A DNA stretch of 64,000 bases, from assembly GCA_936432065.2 (NCBI GenBank), contig OW386288.2, positions 17,162,706-17,226,705 on the forward strand, written 5' to 3'. The position numbers and the translations under genes are program-made. How positions within the stretch are numbered: the stretch's first letter is position 1; each line of letters opens with the position of its first letter. A model generated the notes under the pieces. It was not told the DNA's origin. It ran no database searches and saw only the letters and a list, made by a program, of their open reading frames with translations. This DNA is from Rutpela maculata (taxonomy: Eukaryota > Arthropoda > Insecta > Coleoptera > Cerambycidae). Below are positions 1 through 10,879 of this stretch, in pieces.

Positions 1-17
1 ATACTTTTCTTTTTCAG

Positions 18-315
18 ATGTATACCAAGCTGTTACCGTTATTAGTGGTCTCTTTGCCATGTTTAAATTGTCAAAACTCAGGAATGGTATATTTTCCTGA
101 TGAGAATGGTGGTCTACTAGGTAGTGATAATATAGTCAGAATACCAGCAAATGTAAATTTGACTCAAATTAGAGGAACTTCCATATACGAAACATACGTA
201 GATAAAATTATATCTGGGGGAATAGCAAAGTTAACGCTGGCGATAAACAAGGCTCTCATCCAGAAAACGAAAACTGAACAGGAAAATATTGTATTTGCTC
301 CTGTCAGCATTGCAG
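18..315 (+). CDS. Spn28Dc: Serpin coding exon 1
   Basis: Encodes the signal peptide and residues 1-99. It ends in phase 1 (GCA G) at the donor gtaaga (316). The ATG follows an acceptor-like pyrimidine tract and cag at 15-17. Confidence 0.85.
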
Positions 316-3300
316 GTAAGAATCTTTCAAGCGTAAAAGAAATAAAATAGCCGTCATGTTGAAAAAGTTTTGTTTCACTTGAATAGAAGAAATATGTATT
401 TTTTTTAAACAGCTCCATCTACATGTTTAGCATGTCTCCAGATATTTAATTTAACTGCTTTGTAAGACCATTTCCCTCTTGGCTGGGCATTTAATAAATG
501 TTATTTATAATCGAGTGTATTTACATGAAAAAGATGCATTATCACGGAAATACTCTGAACTTAAGAGATTAACAACGTACTCTAGAAATTACCAAATTAG
601 TACAGTACCTAGAGGTAAAAAATATGCAAAACTTCGGAATAATGTCATATTGAACGGATTTCATTCATTTTTGGCAGTATAACAGTAAATGCTTCACAGA
701 AAAGTTTCTATATTGTGCGGGGGCTTGCTAATTTATAGGGGGTGGATTCCACCCCCTCTCAGGAAGTGGCACTAAAAAAAAAGATATATTTATTGGAGCT
801 GAAGTAGAATCAAATTTTAAGAAGAAACGGTTCTATGCAATTTTTCACATAAATTGATAGTTTCTAAGTTATAACAACTTCAAAATTGCGATTTTAGCTT
901 AAAAAAAAAGGTATTTCCAAAACGGCTTTCGTCAAAAGTATCTCAAAAAGTATTACTTTATCGAAAAAATGTTACAGACCAATTACAGAAAGTACAAACT
1001 GGGAATTAATTATATTTTTTGTTTATTGATGTAGGATTAATAATTTCGGAGATATTTAAGTTTACATTTGGCATCCAAGAGTTCATAAGATAATTATTTA
1101 GAGTGAGAGTTAAATATCTCAGAAACTGTGATACCTACGTCAAGGATGCTAATAGGTAGAATAATAGGTTATTAATTAAGCTTTCAACTGTTTTTTTTAT
1201 TTGTTTCTGTAGCATAAAAAATAAAGAAGTTATGACCAAAGCAATGTGCATCTACACATTTTTTTAATAACAACGTCGCCATTTTGTTACTGTAATTAGC
1301 CAGTAATTAAAAAAAAAGAATTTCAAACACTGTTTCTCATTAATATATAGCATGATGCAGATGCTCAAATTTTTTGGTTCGTATACAGCACTTGCTTTAG
1401 AAAAAAAATACAGTTTAAACTATAAAGGTATTTTCGATAAAACGTAATTTTTTTTCCTTTTCCAAATATCTCGATCAATATTAGTTTTATTGAAAAATGG
1501 GTAGAGACCGAAAATAAAGTTCATAAACTGATAATGAATTTCGCTTGTTTATTTATTTACATAGATTCAATAGTTTCGGAGGTATGAAAGTGGTCCGAAC
1601 GTTTATAAGACGAAAAATGCAGTTTAAATGTTAAATATCTCAGAAACTGTGACACCTACGTCACGCATGCTAAGAAATGAAATTAAAGACAATTAATTGC
1701 GCTTTCAAATTATTTTTTACTCCTTCCTGTAGCATAAGAAATAAAGAAGTTATGACGGGAAAATATGCGTATTTATATTTTTTTATATAAAAAGGTCGTC
1801 ATTTTGTTACTCTAATTAGCCAGTAACTTAAAAAAATTATCTCAAATACAGTTCTTCGTTAAGATGTAGCATTACCTAGATGCTCTCACCCCCTGAGAAG
1901 GGGTGGCATCCACCCCCTATAAATTAGCAAGCCCCCGCACAATATAGAAACTTTTCTGTGAAGCATTTACTATTATACTGCCAAAAATGAACGAAATCCG
2001 TTCAATATGACATTATTCCGAAGTTACTGTACTAAATACCTATTTAAAAGTTTACCCAGTAAAAATGTATACTATTCAAAATTTTTTGAAACAATTCAAA
2101 GAAATCAATGTTTCATCAAAATTGTAATAACTCAAACAATTTAAGTGCTAAATTACAAAAAAGAACATATACGGGTTTAGAGGTAATTGATTACGATTTT
2201 AATGTTATAATTTTAAAATTCAAAATGAGGGATCAAAGTGGCTGACCTCTGACCTAAACTTAAAAATTACGTAAAAATCTTAAGAGAAATGCAAACAAAT
2301 AAATTACTTTGAGGTTTCTGAGCATTTCCCCCCTCAAAATTTAAATTATTTTTTTTATATACTAAATGACGTAATAGGAATGTAAAAAAAATGTAAAATA
2401 TAAAGCTATTTTATATCAGCATGTTCTATTAATTTCATTTAATTATCTTCAATAGTTTTGAAAAAAATTAATTTTAAACTTGAGGGTTTTTACCACCATA
2501 ACTCTGGTAATATAGGGGATAGAGGTTTATTATATATTTTATTGAGCATTCCTAGTCATAAGCAACATTCATGTGAACGAATGGCCCAATAAGCCGCTGG
2601 GCCCAATTCCATATACTTAACCGGCGAGACCCTTTTTAGCAAGTTCAGAGAATTTCCTAATAGTACAGGAAAATTTTACTAACTCGAAAAAAATGTGTGC
2701 AGACCTTAAACTTTGGTTATAGGTTCAATATAGGTCAAAGTTCACGAAACAAAAAAGTTTAGGAGTTTTACGGATCCGAGAGAACCGCGGGGGGTACACA
2801 GGGGTATTTTTAATTAATAAATCGATTTTTCTCTATTTTCTCGGGAAATATGGTATTTACAAAAAAATAGTTCAAATAAAAGTTGTTTCTGACAAAATTA
2901 TCTGTAATTTTGTGTTTTTAAATTTAGTTGTAAAGCAATAATTAACCGAAATAGTAGAGGTTTTAACTTCGGAATAATGTCATATGAATTAGATCTTCAT
3001 TTTTGGAAGCTTGATCTTAAATACATAAAAAAAGAAGTTTCTATATTATGCGAGGGCTTGCTAACTTATATGGGTGGGTGCCATCCGTTCAGGGGTGGCA
3101 CCTAAAAACAAAACAAAAACATTGTAGCTAGGAGAGAAAATTACATTTTCAGAAAAAAAGGTTCTATGCAACTTTCCATATAAATTGATAGATTTAAATT
3201 AAATTATGCATCCGACTGTTTTTAGGATGAAGTATGAATATCTTAGAAACTGTGACATTTCCGTCAAAAGTTCTAAGAAGCAAAATTAAAGGTAGTTAAT

Positions 3301-6300
3301 CAATCTTTAAAATGACTTTTTGTTTGTTTCCACATCACAAAAAATAAAGAAATTATAGCCGATTCAATGTACGTTTTCACATTTTTGTTAACAAAATGTC
3401 GGCATTTTGTTATTGTAATTGCTCAGTAATTAATTTTTCTTTTTTCAAAAATGCTGTTTCTCGTTAATATGTAGCATCATCTAGAGGCTCAATTTATTTT
3501 GTCCCTTTAAAATACTTGTTTTAGAAAAAAATTCCATCATCCATCTCGCCATCAAAAAATTGCCGTATTTCGGTTAATTATTGCTATAAAATTAATTTTA
3601 AAACACCAGATTAAAGATAATTTTGCCAGAAAAAACTTTTGTTTGAACTATTTTTTTGTAAAGAGAGAAAAGAAAGAATAATCGATTTCTTTATTAAAAA
3701 TGACCCCTTTTTTGTTTCGTGAACTTTAACCTATTTTGAACTGATAACCAAAGTTTAAAGTCTGCACAAATTTTTTTCGAGCTGCAGTAATTTTTTTCAA
3801 TTTTCCCTGTCAAGCGCAGATTTATGTAAACCTGTAAACCACTAACTTTCGTTTTAAAATTTCATAATATTTATTACTTTATTTTATTTTTTTGAATATA
3901 TATTCTATTTAGTTGTGTTTATAATTTTTTTTTGTGATTTTCTCCCCCCCGCTAATCAATTTTAATTTTCGAGGAAAAACATTTTTGTTATTTTCAGCAA
4001 GCTCAAGGTCCAGATCCGCCCTTGTTCCCTGTGCTATAAACAAACATTTAGTTGCATCGGATCATTAAGCAAATAAATTATTAATTTAAATATTATCGAC
4101 GAACAGTAGTCGAATTAGTGAAATAAAGATGGATTATATTGTTTTATTTCAGCTGCCCTAGCCCTGATCTTACTGGGTTCCAATGGAAAAACTTTCGAAG
4201 AGATCACATCAGTTATGGGTCTCGCCACTGGAATGAACATCCAGTCTAAGTCTCTACAGGTCCACGAGCAATTCGGAAGGATCCTATCAAAACTAGAAAC
4301 AACTTCCGGTTTTTACATAGGTCAGCAAGTGAACTTCGCAGCTGCTGTTTTTGTGCAAAATAACTATCCGATCAGGAGCGTGTACAAACACGCAGCAGAG
4401 GAATTGTACGAGAGTGAGATTTTAAACGTAGACTTTCAAACAAACCCAGTCAAGGCTCAGCAAATTATAAACGCGTGGGTATCTGAAAGGACCAAGGGAA
4501 AAATAGGAGACATTTTGTCGGACGTGCCCACAGGTGACACGAAGGTTATTATAGCCAGTGCGATGTACTTCAAGGCCATGTGGGAGAAACCTTTCTTTGA
4601 GGGCACCACCACAAGGTGAGAATAATTATAAAGATAACGATGAAAACTGATAGTGTGCGGCCTTAAAAATATTAAATACAGCCCTGGTGTAGGGCACACA
4701 GACGTTGACCTATACGGTTAAATTAGCATCATCCGGACATGATTTCTTTTAAATGTCGTGTAGGGCAGCTTATCATGAAAATGTGGACACACCGGACAAA
4801 ATCGCCAAATTTTTTCGCAATGTTATACAGCACTGAGAAATCGCTACCGGTCTCACCTAAGGAAACTAGAGCAGGATTTGGTGGGAGTATCTGCAGAGGA
4901 AAGTCAGATAAAAGCTACAGCTGTGGAGCTTTATACTTATCTAGAGAACTGTGTGGAAGATGGGACCTTCTACTTTAAATTTTCAAAGTTGCATGAACTG
5001 TATGAGAACCGATTAAAAATCCTTGGCGTTGAGAAGGAGATTAACAGAACCAGATTGAAGGAGAAAGTGCTGTAACCTTTATCTGACTTTCCTCTGCTGA
5101 TACTCCCAGCAAATCCTGCTTGCTTAGTTGAGACCGGTAGCGATTTCTCAGTACTGTATAACATTGCAGATGATATTTGGCGCCAAGGGCAATGAGATCA
5201 CCACCTTCTAATGCTGCCAACAACTGGGTTTCTTGCAGTTCTGTTGTCATTTTTCGTATGCTCATATCAGCTGTTATTAATCGAAATTCATGAAGGAGTC
5301 CATCGTTTCTACGATATAACAAACACGCCATTTTGTCACTCGCTTCACGCCGGGATCGTTTCTCCACGATTGTGCTGCCTCCTGAAGTATTTCCCCGCTT
5401 TTTAGCTCTATTCAACTTCAAATTGCTGAACTTGACGTAACAAGATTTGTGCCATGCACCATGGTTTTGGACCAGTTCATCCGCACTCATGCCGCTTCCA
5501 AAATTTAGTTTCACTAGCAATGACTCCAAGCTTCTAAACGCATTGATATTGTTCAAGAAAGACCGGTATGGTGTTGTCTTGTCTTCGATTCCATGTGCAT
5601 TGGGTGGACATTTTAAATTTTCTGAAGTTGTTTTCTGACAGATCATGCACTTGTTCCAATCCATTTTGTATTACAATTCAATCTAAAGCAAAATTAAAAA
5701 CATATTAGAAAATGTGGACACACCGGACAAAACAGTTAATCGGTGAATAGTTTGTAATTGGTACATATATTAGTGAATGAATATATAGTGTGATACATTT
5801 AAAAATTGTGTAGTTGTATTCCCTGACACCAAATATGTATATTTAGACACCAAGTTTGTGGTCTTAAGTGATTTAGAAGCCGAGATATTCATAATATATC
5901 TATATTTCAAAATGGCCGCTATAAAATCCAAGATGACCGACGGAGGAGTTGGTTCCTATCAAAAATTGAAAGCTAGGTACCTGGAAAAATTTGGTTTTGT
6001 CCGGTGTGTCCACATTAACGCAAAATTCGACGTTAAGCTGCCTCACCTCTTGATGATGCTCATTTTGTTGATGAAATGCGTGGCAAGTGTACGTCAGTTT
6101 GGTGTTTGTAGAAACTATTTTATTACCATTCGGAATTCAAATTAATATTCCCGCTTTGGTAACATGTACTGCGTGACGTCAGGTGGGGATAGTTGCCTCA
6201 TATCATGCATTATTTCCAATGAACTCCATAGCTAAGTTGTTCTCGTAGAATTTTAAACGGTTTTAGATTAGCATTATTAGTATTTTATTCCTCTTTGCTG

Positions 6301-8803
6301 ATTAGTAAGTAAATCCAGCAAGGATTGTGATAGTTTTATAAATATTACAGTAGAAATAGATAGGGACTTTGTTAAACATGTATTATATACACAATTATTT
6401 CAATCAAATGCTGCACACTGCATGTTTGAATAATAAATTAATGGATTTTTTACTTAGTTTCCTAGTTTCTTTTACTTATTATAGTTATTAAACTATTTGC
6501 AAATGTGAAAACTAATAGTTATTTTTGTATCTACTACTTTGGTGATCGAGGACGAAAGTTTTTTGACGAGGCGCAGCCGAGTCAAAAAATCGTTCGAGAT
6601 GACCAAAGAATTTTGTACTCGAGATGCAAACAATATTTTTTCTACAACTTTCATTAGATTAAACTAAACCATAGTTAAAAAAATCATACTATTTTTAATA
6701 AAATAATTTATTATCTGGCAAAATGGAATTTGAAAGATGTACAATAACAAGAGAAATAATAATAATATAAATAATTGGCACTAAATTCACTGATAGCCGA
6801 TTATTTACAAATCTTAATAATTTAATTCGTTAGTTTATTGGACCCTCGCAGATGCAACGATGTTACGATTTACTTCACAAACAATGGTTTGTTAATATCA
6901 CCACTGGCTGGGCTAATGCAGATAGTCATATACTTGAAAAATATCCTTCAAAATACAACTTTGCTTTAAAAAAGTGCGTGTAAACAACACATTATATCCC
7001 CATCGTGGTGATGTTACGAAGCGGATGGGGCATGACGCCTAGCTGAAATCGCCAATTTTTACTCGCTTCACGCGCATCCGCACAACTTTAATTCATACAG
7101 AATCGAAAAGTGTTGGTTTTGGTATGGCAATAAGAGCAAGAGAGAGCAGCAAGCGAGAGCGAAGCAAGCAATCGTGTACATGATTTCTTGATGGGCATGT
7201 CACTCCTTACTTCTGCTAGAGTACTGGTAGACGCTTTTATTGTGAGCAGTAAGTTAAATCGTTGAAAATAGTGCAATACCAAAACCAACACTTTCCGATT
7301 CTGTATATACATCGAGCATAAAATATTGACAGTGAAACAGTGCGAGTTGGGAATCTTAAAAGTGGAACGGCACATACTTTAGGTTGCGTATCGCAGTGTG
7401 TACGGCCATCGGGTGGACGTTCCGCTACGTTCCGCTACACTGATGGTAGCAGTCTTTCACTTTCAATACTTACGCTCGATGTATAGTGACCAGACCATTT
7501 TGTGCAAAATTTTCCTTTGTTGAAATTTAGCTTTTTTACAATTTCGTTGTATTTAAGAACATTGCAAAAACCCGTTTGCTTTTTTATGAATTTCAAAAAT
7601 TTTTATAAAACAGAGGTTCTTAATTCGACCACTGTGTTTTTTATTTTTATAACACAATTTTGGTGTAAACTTTGACCTCAATTGACGCGAGAACCGTTGC
7701 CCAAAATAATACTGATAATAACCTTTTCTGTGTAACATTTTTTCTCGTTTTTAATTTTATTTCAATTAGTTTTTCGTAGTTATTAGAGAAAATCTTTTTT
7801 TTTTCGTTTCCAATTCAGTAAAATCCCCCTCTATTAGAGGTTTATACAACATATACAAATATTGATGTAATTTTTCTTTGTTTTTTGTAGACGATTGTTT
7901 TACACGAACGGTAGAAAGTCAACCTCCAACACAGAAGTAGACATGATGGCTAACGGCGGCGAATTTCCTTATTTTCGAGACCCGAATTTGAACTGTGAAG
8001 TACTGGGTTTCCCTTATAAAGGCAACGCCACCACAATGTACGTAGTAATGCCGTTTAATTCCAACGTAGAGAAACTGAGAGACCTAGAACTGAGATTAAC
8101 TCCTTCCGATTTGGAACACTTGGCAGACAGCACAGTCTACACCAGAGCCGTCCTAACCTTCCCCAGAATGAAAATAGAGAGCACGATCGATCTAAAATCT
8201 TCCCTAGAACTTCTCGGAATTAAAACTTTGTTTAGACCATTAGAAGCTAATCTGGCACTTATGTCGCCTGGCGAAGGGTCGACCTTGTCAGCTAAAGTTG
8301 GCGCGGTCGAAAAAAATCCCTTAGCAGCCACAGCCGATCACGATATAATAATATTCAATCGCATTAAGCAAACTGTCAACTGTACTAGTATCAACAACCA
8401 GACAATTTGTCAAGATGTAGTTGACGTGAATGGTACGCTGGTGGTCGATAAGAAGATTGAAAATAAAATTGGAAGAAAGATTGCAAACAGGATTGGCTCT
8501 GCTACAACTGACAGCGAAACTATAGACAACCTGAGGCAGATAATAAACCAGCAGTCCACAGATAATAGCTACCAAAATCCCGGCTTATATGCCGAGAAAG
8601 TTGTCCATAAGGTGTACATGGATATTACTGAAACTGGTACTGAGGCGGCAGCCACGACCTCAATTAGTTTACCTAGAGATGGTGGCAGCGTGACTTTTAG
8701 AGTTGATGTGCCCTTTTTCTTCTTCATTAGACACGAAGAAACAAAAACTATCCTGTTTTGGGGTTCGGTTACGTTGCCGACACCCAATTATAGGAAATCT
8801 TAG
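18..8803 (+). CDS. Spn28Dc: Secreted serpin, Spn28Dc-like (3 coding exons)
   Basis: Serine protease inhibitor of the serpin fold, probably secreted into hemolymph. Exons 18-315, 4153-4615 and 7891-8803 join in frame to 557 residues. The start is a hydrophobic leader (MYTKLLPLLVVSLPCLNC) directly after an acceptor-like ttttcag, so 5'UTR exons probably lie outside the window. The helix-B block APVSIAAALALILLGS spans the first splice junction. The hinge GTEAAATT is at about 503-510, followed by the reactive loop and the C-terminal block VPFFFFIRH...ILFWGSV. By spacing to antitrypsin the P1 position is Asp517, next to Arg516, so cleavage after Arg516 is also possible. About 100 extra residues, rich in N and Q with NCT and NQT glycosylation sequons, precede YAEKVVHKVYMDITE. 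Such an insertion is a feature I associate with the Spn28Dc group, which restrains phenoloxidase activation in flies. Assignment to that group is from memory of the family. Confidence 0.88.
631..2024. mobile_element. TIR element in serpin intron 1
   Basis: The segment 631-753 (ACTTCGGAATAATGTCATA...) returns as a near-perfect reverse complement at 1888-2024, giving arms of about 125-135 bases around a 1.1-kb core without a recognisable gene. The core holds two direct copies of a roughly 200-base unit (1100-1300 and 1630-1830) with the shared phrases ATCTCAGAAACTGTGA and AATAAAGAAGTTATGA. It lies wholly inside intron 1. The superfamily is unclear because no target duplication was seen. Confidence 0.75.
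2655..3803. mobile_element. Second inverted-repeat element in serpin intron 1
   Basis: Arms 2655-2958 and 3572-3803 are reverse complements, sharing GTGCAGACCTTAAACTTTGG and CGATTTTTCTC. The core (2965-3110) contains a diverged third copy of the terminal sequence of the element at 631-2024, and 3240-3440 contains a third copy of its internal 200-base unit. The two elements are therefore relatives. No coding capacity was seen. Confidence 0.7.
3811..4024. mobile_element. hAT-type MITE with 8-bp TSD
   Basis: A 214-bp element with imperfect termini (CAAGCGCAGAT and ATCCGCCCTTG) is flanked by the identical octamers TTCCCTGT at 3803-3810 and 4025-4032. An 8-bp target duplication is the hallmark of hAT transposition. 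It inserted at the edge of the right arm of the preceding inverted-repeat element. Related sequence occurs at 45475-45715 and inside 54977-55508. Confidence 0.82.
4153..4615 (+). CDS. Spn28Dc: Serpin coding exon 2
   Basis: Follows the acceptor tttatttcag and ends ACA AG before the donor gtgaga. It encodes serpin helices B to F, including NFAAAVFVQ, the block INAWVSERTKGKI and the strand IASAMYFKAMWEKPF, all conserved positions in the family. Confidence 0.9.
4820..5075 (+). pseudogene. Inverted fragment of the same TE-borne gene
   Basis: The plus strand reads CYTALRNRYRSHLRKLEQD, then GVSAEESQIKATAVELYTYL, and ends in RTRLKEKVL before a stop. The first 40 residues match the end of the minus-strand frame at 5041-5664 (CYTVLRNRYRSQL..., GVSAEESQIKVTA). 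The locus is thus two opposed, overlapping fragments of one gene, giving a partial palindrome. It is not expected to be functional. Confidence 0.55.
5041..5664 (-). pseudogene. Cys/His-rich TE-borne protein, 5' part
   Basis: A 207-codon frame beginning MDWNKCMICQK. Potential zinc ligands are CMIC at 6-9, a following C, and H-x3-C pairs in HGAWHKSCYVKF and YHLQCYTVL. Downstream of GVSAEESQIK the frame runs into unrelated sequence, where it meets an inverted copy of its own later part. It belongs to a Cys-rich protein type I know only as repeated hypothetical genes in animal genomes, and I assign no function. Its position inside terminal inverted repeats makes it element-borne. Confidence 0.55.
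6538..6608. repeat. Nested hairpin
   Basis: An imperfect stem pairs TTTGGTGATCGAGGACGAA with TTCGAGATGACCAAAG. An inner stem TTTTTTGAC/GTCAAAAAA closes a GC-rich loop (GAGGCGCAGCCGA). The base composition is unlike its AT-rich surroundings, so it is probably the end of a degraded element. Confidence 0.5.
7098..7303. mobile_element. MITE with TA target duplication
   Basis: The termini CAGAATCGAAAAGTGTTGG and CCAACACTTTCCGATTCTG are near-perfect inverted repeats of about 28 bp, flanked by TA dinucleotides at both ends, as in Tc1/mariner-type insertions. The 206-bp core has a phrase (CGAGAGCGAAGCAAGCAA) that recurs inverted at 34940-35110. It is non-autonomous and lies in serpin intron 2. Confidence 0.7.
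7891..8803 (+). CDS. Spn28Dc: Serpin coding exon 3
   Basis: Follows the acceptor ttttttgtag and completes Arg254. It encodes the sheet B strands (VLGFPYKGN, MYVVMP), the clade-typical insertion, the reactive-centre loop and the C-terminus, and ends at TAG 8801-8803. Confidence 0.9.
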
Positions 8804-10549
8804 TGATATTTATATGACAGAATTAAAAACTACCCACCTCACAGTACCAGTACCAGAAACGGTTGTAATTTTAACAATGATATGTTAAACATTGTGCAAG
8901 CCACAAGATGTTGACAGATGGCTTTTTTGTTTTGATATAATACCAAATACTTTTTATATAACAAAAAAAAATTTTCCAATCGGTGCTATTTTTGGTTTAT
9001 CTCAAATATTGGTGTTATTCCATGTTACTTCAGAAAAGAAAAGAAGTATCATCAATGTTTTGTTTAGTGAAACACTTCTTTCCAGTGTGTTAAAAGACTT
9101 TGATTTTCGATTATCCAGTTTAGACTTATTATATAATATAAGATAATTATGTATAAGTTCTATTTTAAACTACATAGGACGATTTCTTTAAGTAGGCTAA
9201 TTTTTTTAAATAGCGTTATTCTTTTGGTATATCAAAAATAAATTTTTTATATATTTTGAATAGTGTTTCAATTTAGATATTTACTGTTTGTGGGTACATT
9301 TGTTTGAGCTAAGTCATTTAATGCCATTTTTCAAATTTTCTTTCCGCAAATTTCTTCCTCAACTTTCAGTACGATACCTTTTATATGCTTTTATGTAGTT
9401 TTTCAAAATGCACTTGTATATTGATGATTTTTTAATTGCTCTCGCTCGCGTATCCATCCGTCTGCCATCTCCATCTAACCTTTAAACTAATCAATCAATT
9501 GGCATCAATTGGCACCCCTGCCACTATGAGTTGGATTTGGGTCATGCTTGTTGTCAGCCCACAAATTTTTTACTGTTAAAGTAGAGTCTTCAGAACTGAC
9601 ACGTGACATCCCTTTCCAACGCAGACACGACAACATCCCTCACACCCATAAGCTCCTACATCAGAACCTAGACATCTACGACACGAGAAGACAATAACAA
9701 ATTCCCTAACACACAATATTCAGCCCCGAAAACTTCCCTCACAAAATTTCAATCCCCCCTCCCCTTGAGGAATCCTGTACTAGGATAACAGAAAGAATCA
9801 ATAATACAATACCACTTAAATGGAACATCTTGCTTAAAGTAAAAACATCAAATAAAAATAAAGAACATCTCAGTGGAAATAAGAACATTCATCCATATAA
9901 AATCCAATTTTATACCTTGATGACTGAATTATTTTAAGCAGGTTTTTATTTACTTGTTTCCTGGATGATAGTGAAACACCCTTATCAATACAAATTCCTT
10001 CTATCCACTTTTTTAAGCTTCGGAAATAAAAACAAAACGCATTTAATCCCATCTTGTTATTAATGTAGGGAATTGTCAAGATTTGTAGAGTCTAAGGTTC
10101 TCTCGTATTCAGCTTTTAGGCGAGAAGTGAGTGCGGGGATGACTAGTCAGACTATCCTTGTTCTTCGAACGCGCAGTAGCGGTGCAGTTATCTCTTTCTA
10201 GAAGGAGGGTCCGTACTGGCCCGAAATATGGCCAGAAGTATACTATGACTTGTAGTGTTATACTCTACAACTTATCCTGATTACCACTATGCAAACGGTG
10301 ACTCAAAATACGAGGTAATTACTCCCTACCTCAGACGGGTTATTGCGAGCTCGTTCCAGTTACGAGTTCTTTGCTTAATTATCAGCATTACACAAATTCT
10401 TATATTATTTTGAATCAGGCTCTGCATCTGGTGTGATTTCACACCAGCTGCTCATTCGCTAATGACATTTTTTGGTGGGGATCGTGAGTTACGAGGCCAC
10501 CTTATACTCTACCAATCTTGGGGAATTGTTGCATCTCCTGGCCTGCCAT
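8804..10549. other. No gene recognised
   Basis: This holds the serpin 3' flank (to about 9250), then AT-rich unique-looking sequence. The part at 10080-10549 is more GC-balanced and may be a transposon relic, but I could find no open frame or motif to name it. Confidence 0.5.
9237..9242 (+). terminator. Candidate serpin polyadenylation signal
   Basis: An AATAAA hexamer about 430 bases after the serpin stop codon, within a T-rich 3' flank. It is a plausible signal, but other AT-rich variants lie closer to the stop. Confidence 0.4.
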
Positions 10550-10688
10550 CGCACAGTGGAGAAATTCTGGATTTTACTGTTCAAAAATCTCTTAATATCC
10601 ATCGGATCGGGACATTTTTTTTTTTTAATTAAAGGTAATTAAATTCCCTACACATCTGTCGAGGCAAATTTTTAAATATATATTATTT

Positions 10689-10718
10689 AACCTCCCCACA
10701 ATAAAATTGTGGGAGGTT
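10689..10718. repeat. Hairpin just inside left arm
   Basis: AACCTCCCCACAAT pairs with ATTGTGGGAGGTT around an AA loop, with one unpaired C. A related GGTGGGGAGGTTCC lies near the right end at about 15018, so this may be a sub-terminal structure of the composite element. Confidence 0.55.
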
Positions 10719-10811
10719 ACTACATTTAGTCCAAAATCGAAAATTGAGATAACAACAAATCTTTACGTTTTGAGGTCCCAGGAACCCAAAAAAGTTGTTT
10801 TTGAAAAATGT

Positions 10812-10819
10812 CTGTGTGT

Positions 10820-10879
<60 letters not shown>
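10812..10879. repeat. TG/TGTA microsatellite
   Basis: About 33 TG dinucleotides interrupted by TATG variants. The reading frame through it gives Cys-Val repeats and is not a gene. Confidence 0.95.

Larger units (their letters stand above)
4782..6014. mobile_element. TIR element with foldback gene fragments in serpin intron 2
   Basis: The terminus TGTGGACACACCGGACAAAA at 4782-4801 is matched by its complement ending at 6014. A further direct copy begins at 5713, so a roughly 300-bp MITE (5713-6014) may be nested at, or share, the right end. Two opposed fragments of one gene lie within. No convincing target duplication was seen. Confidence 0.65.

Noticed and set aside
5858..6145. 95-codon plus-strand frame
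   Set aside because: It runs through the terminal repeat of the element ending at 6014 and shows no domain.
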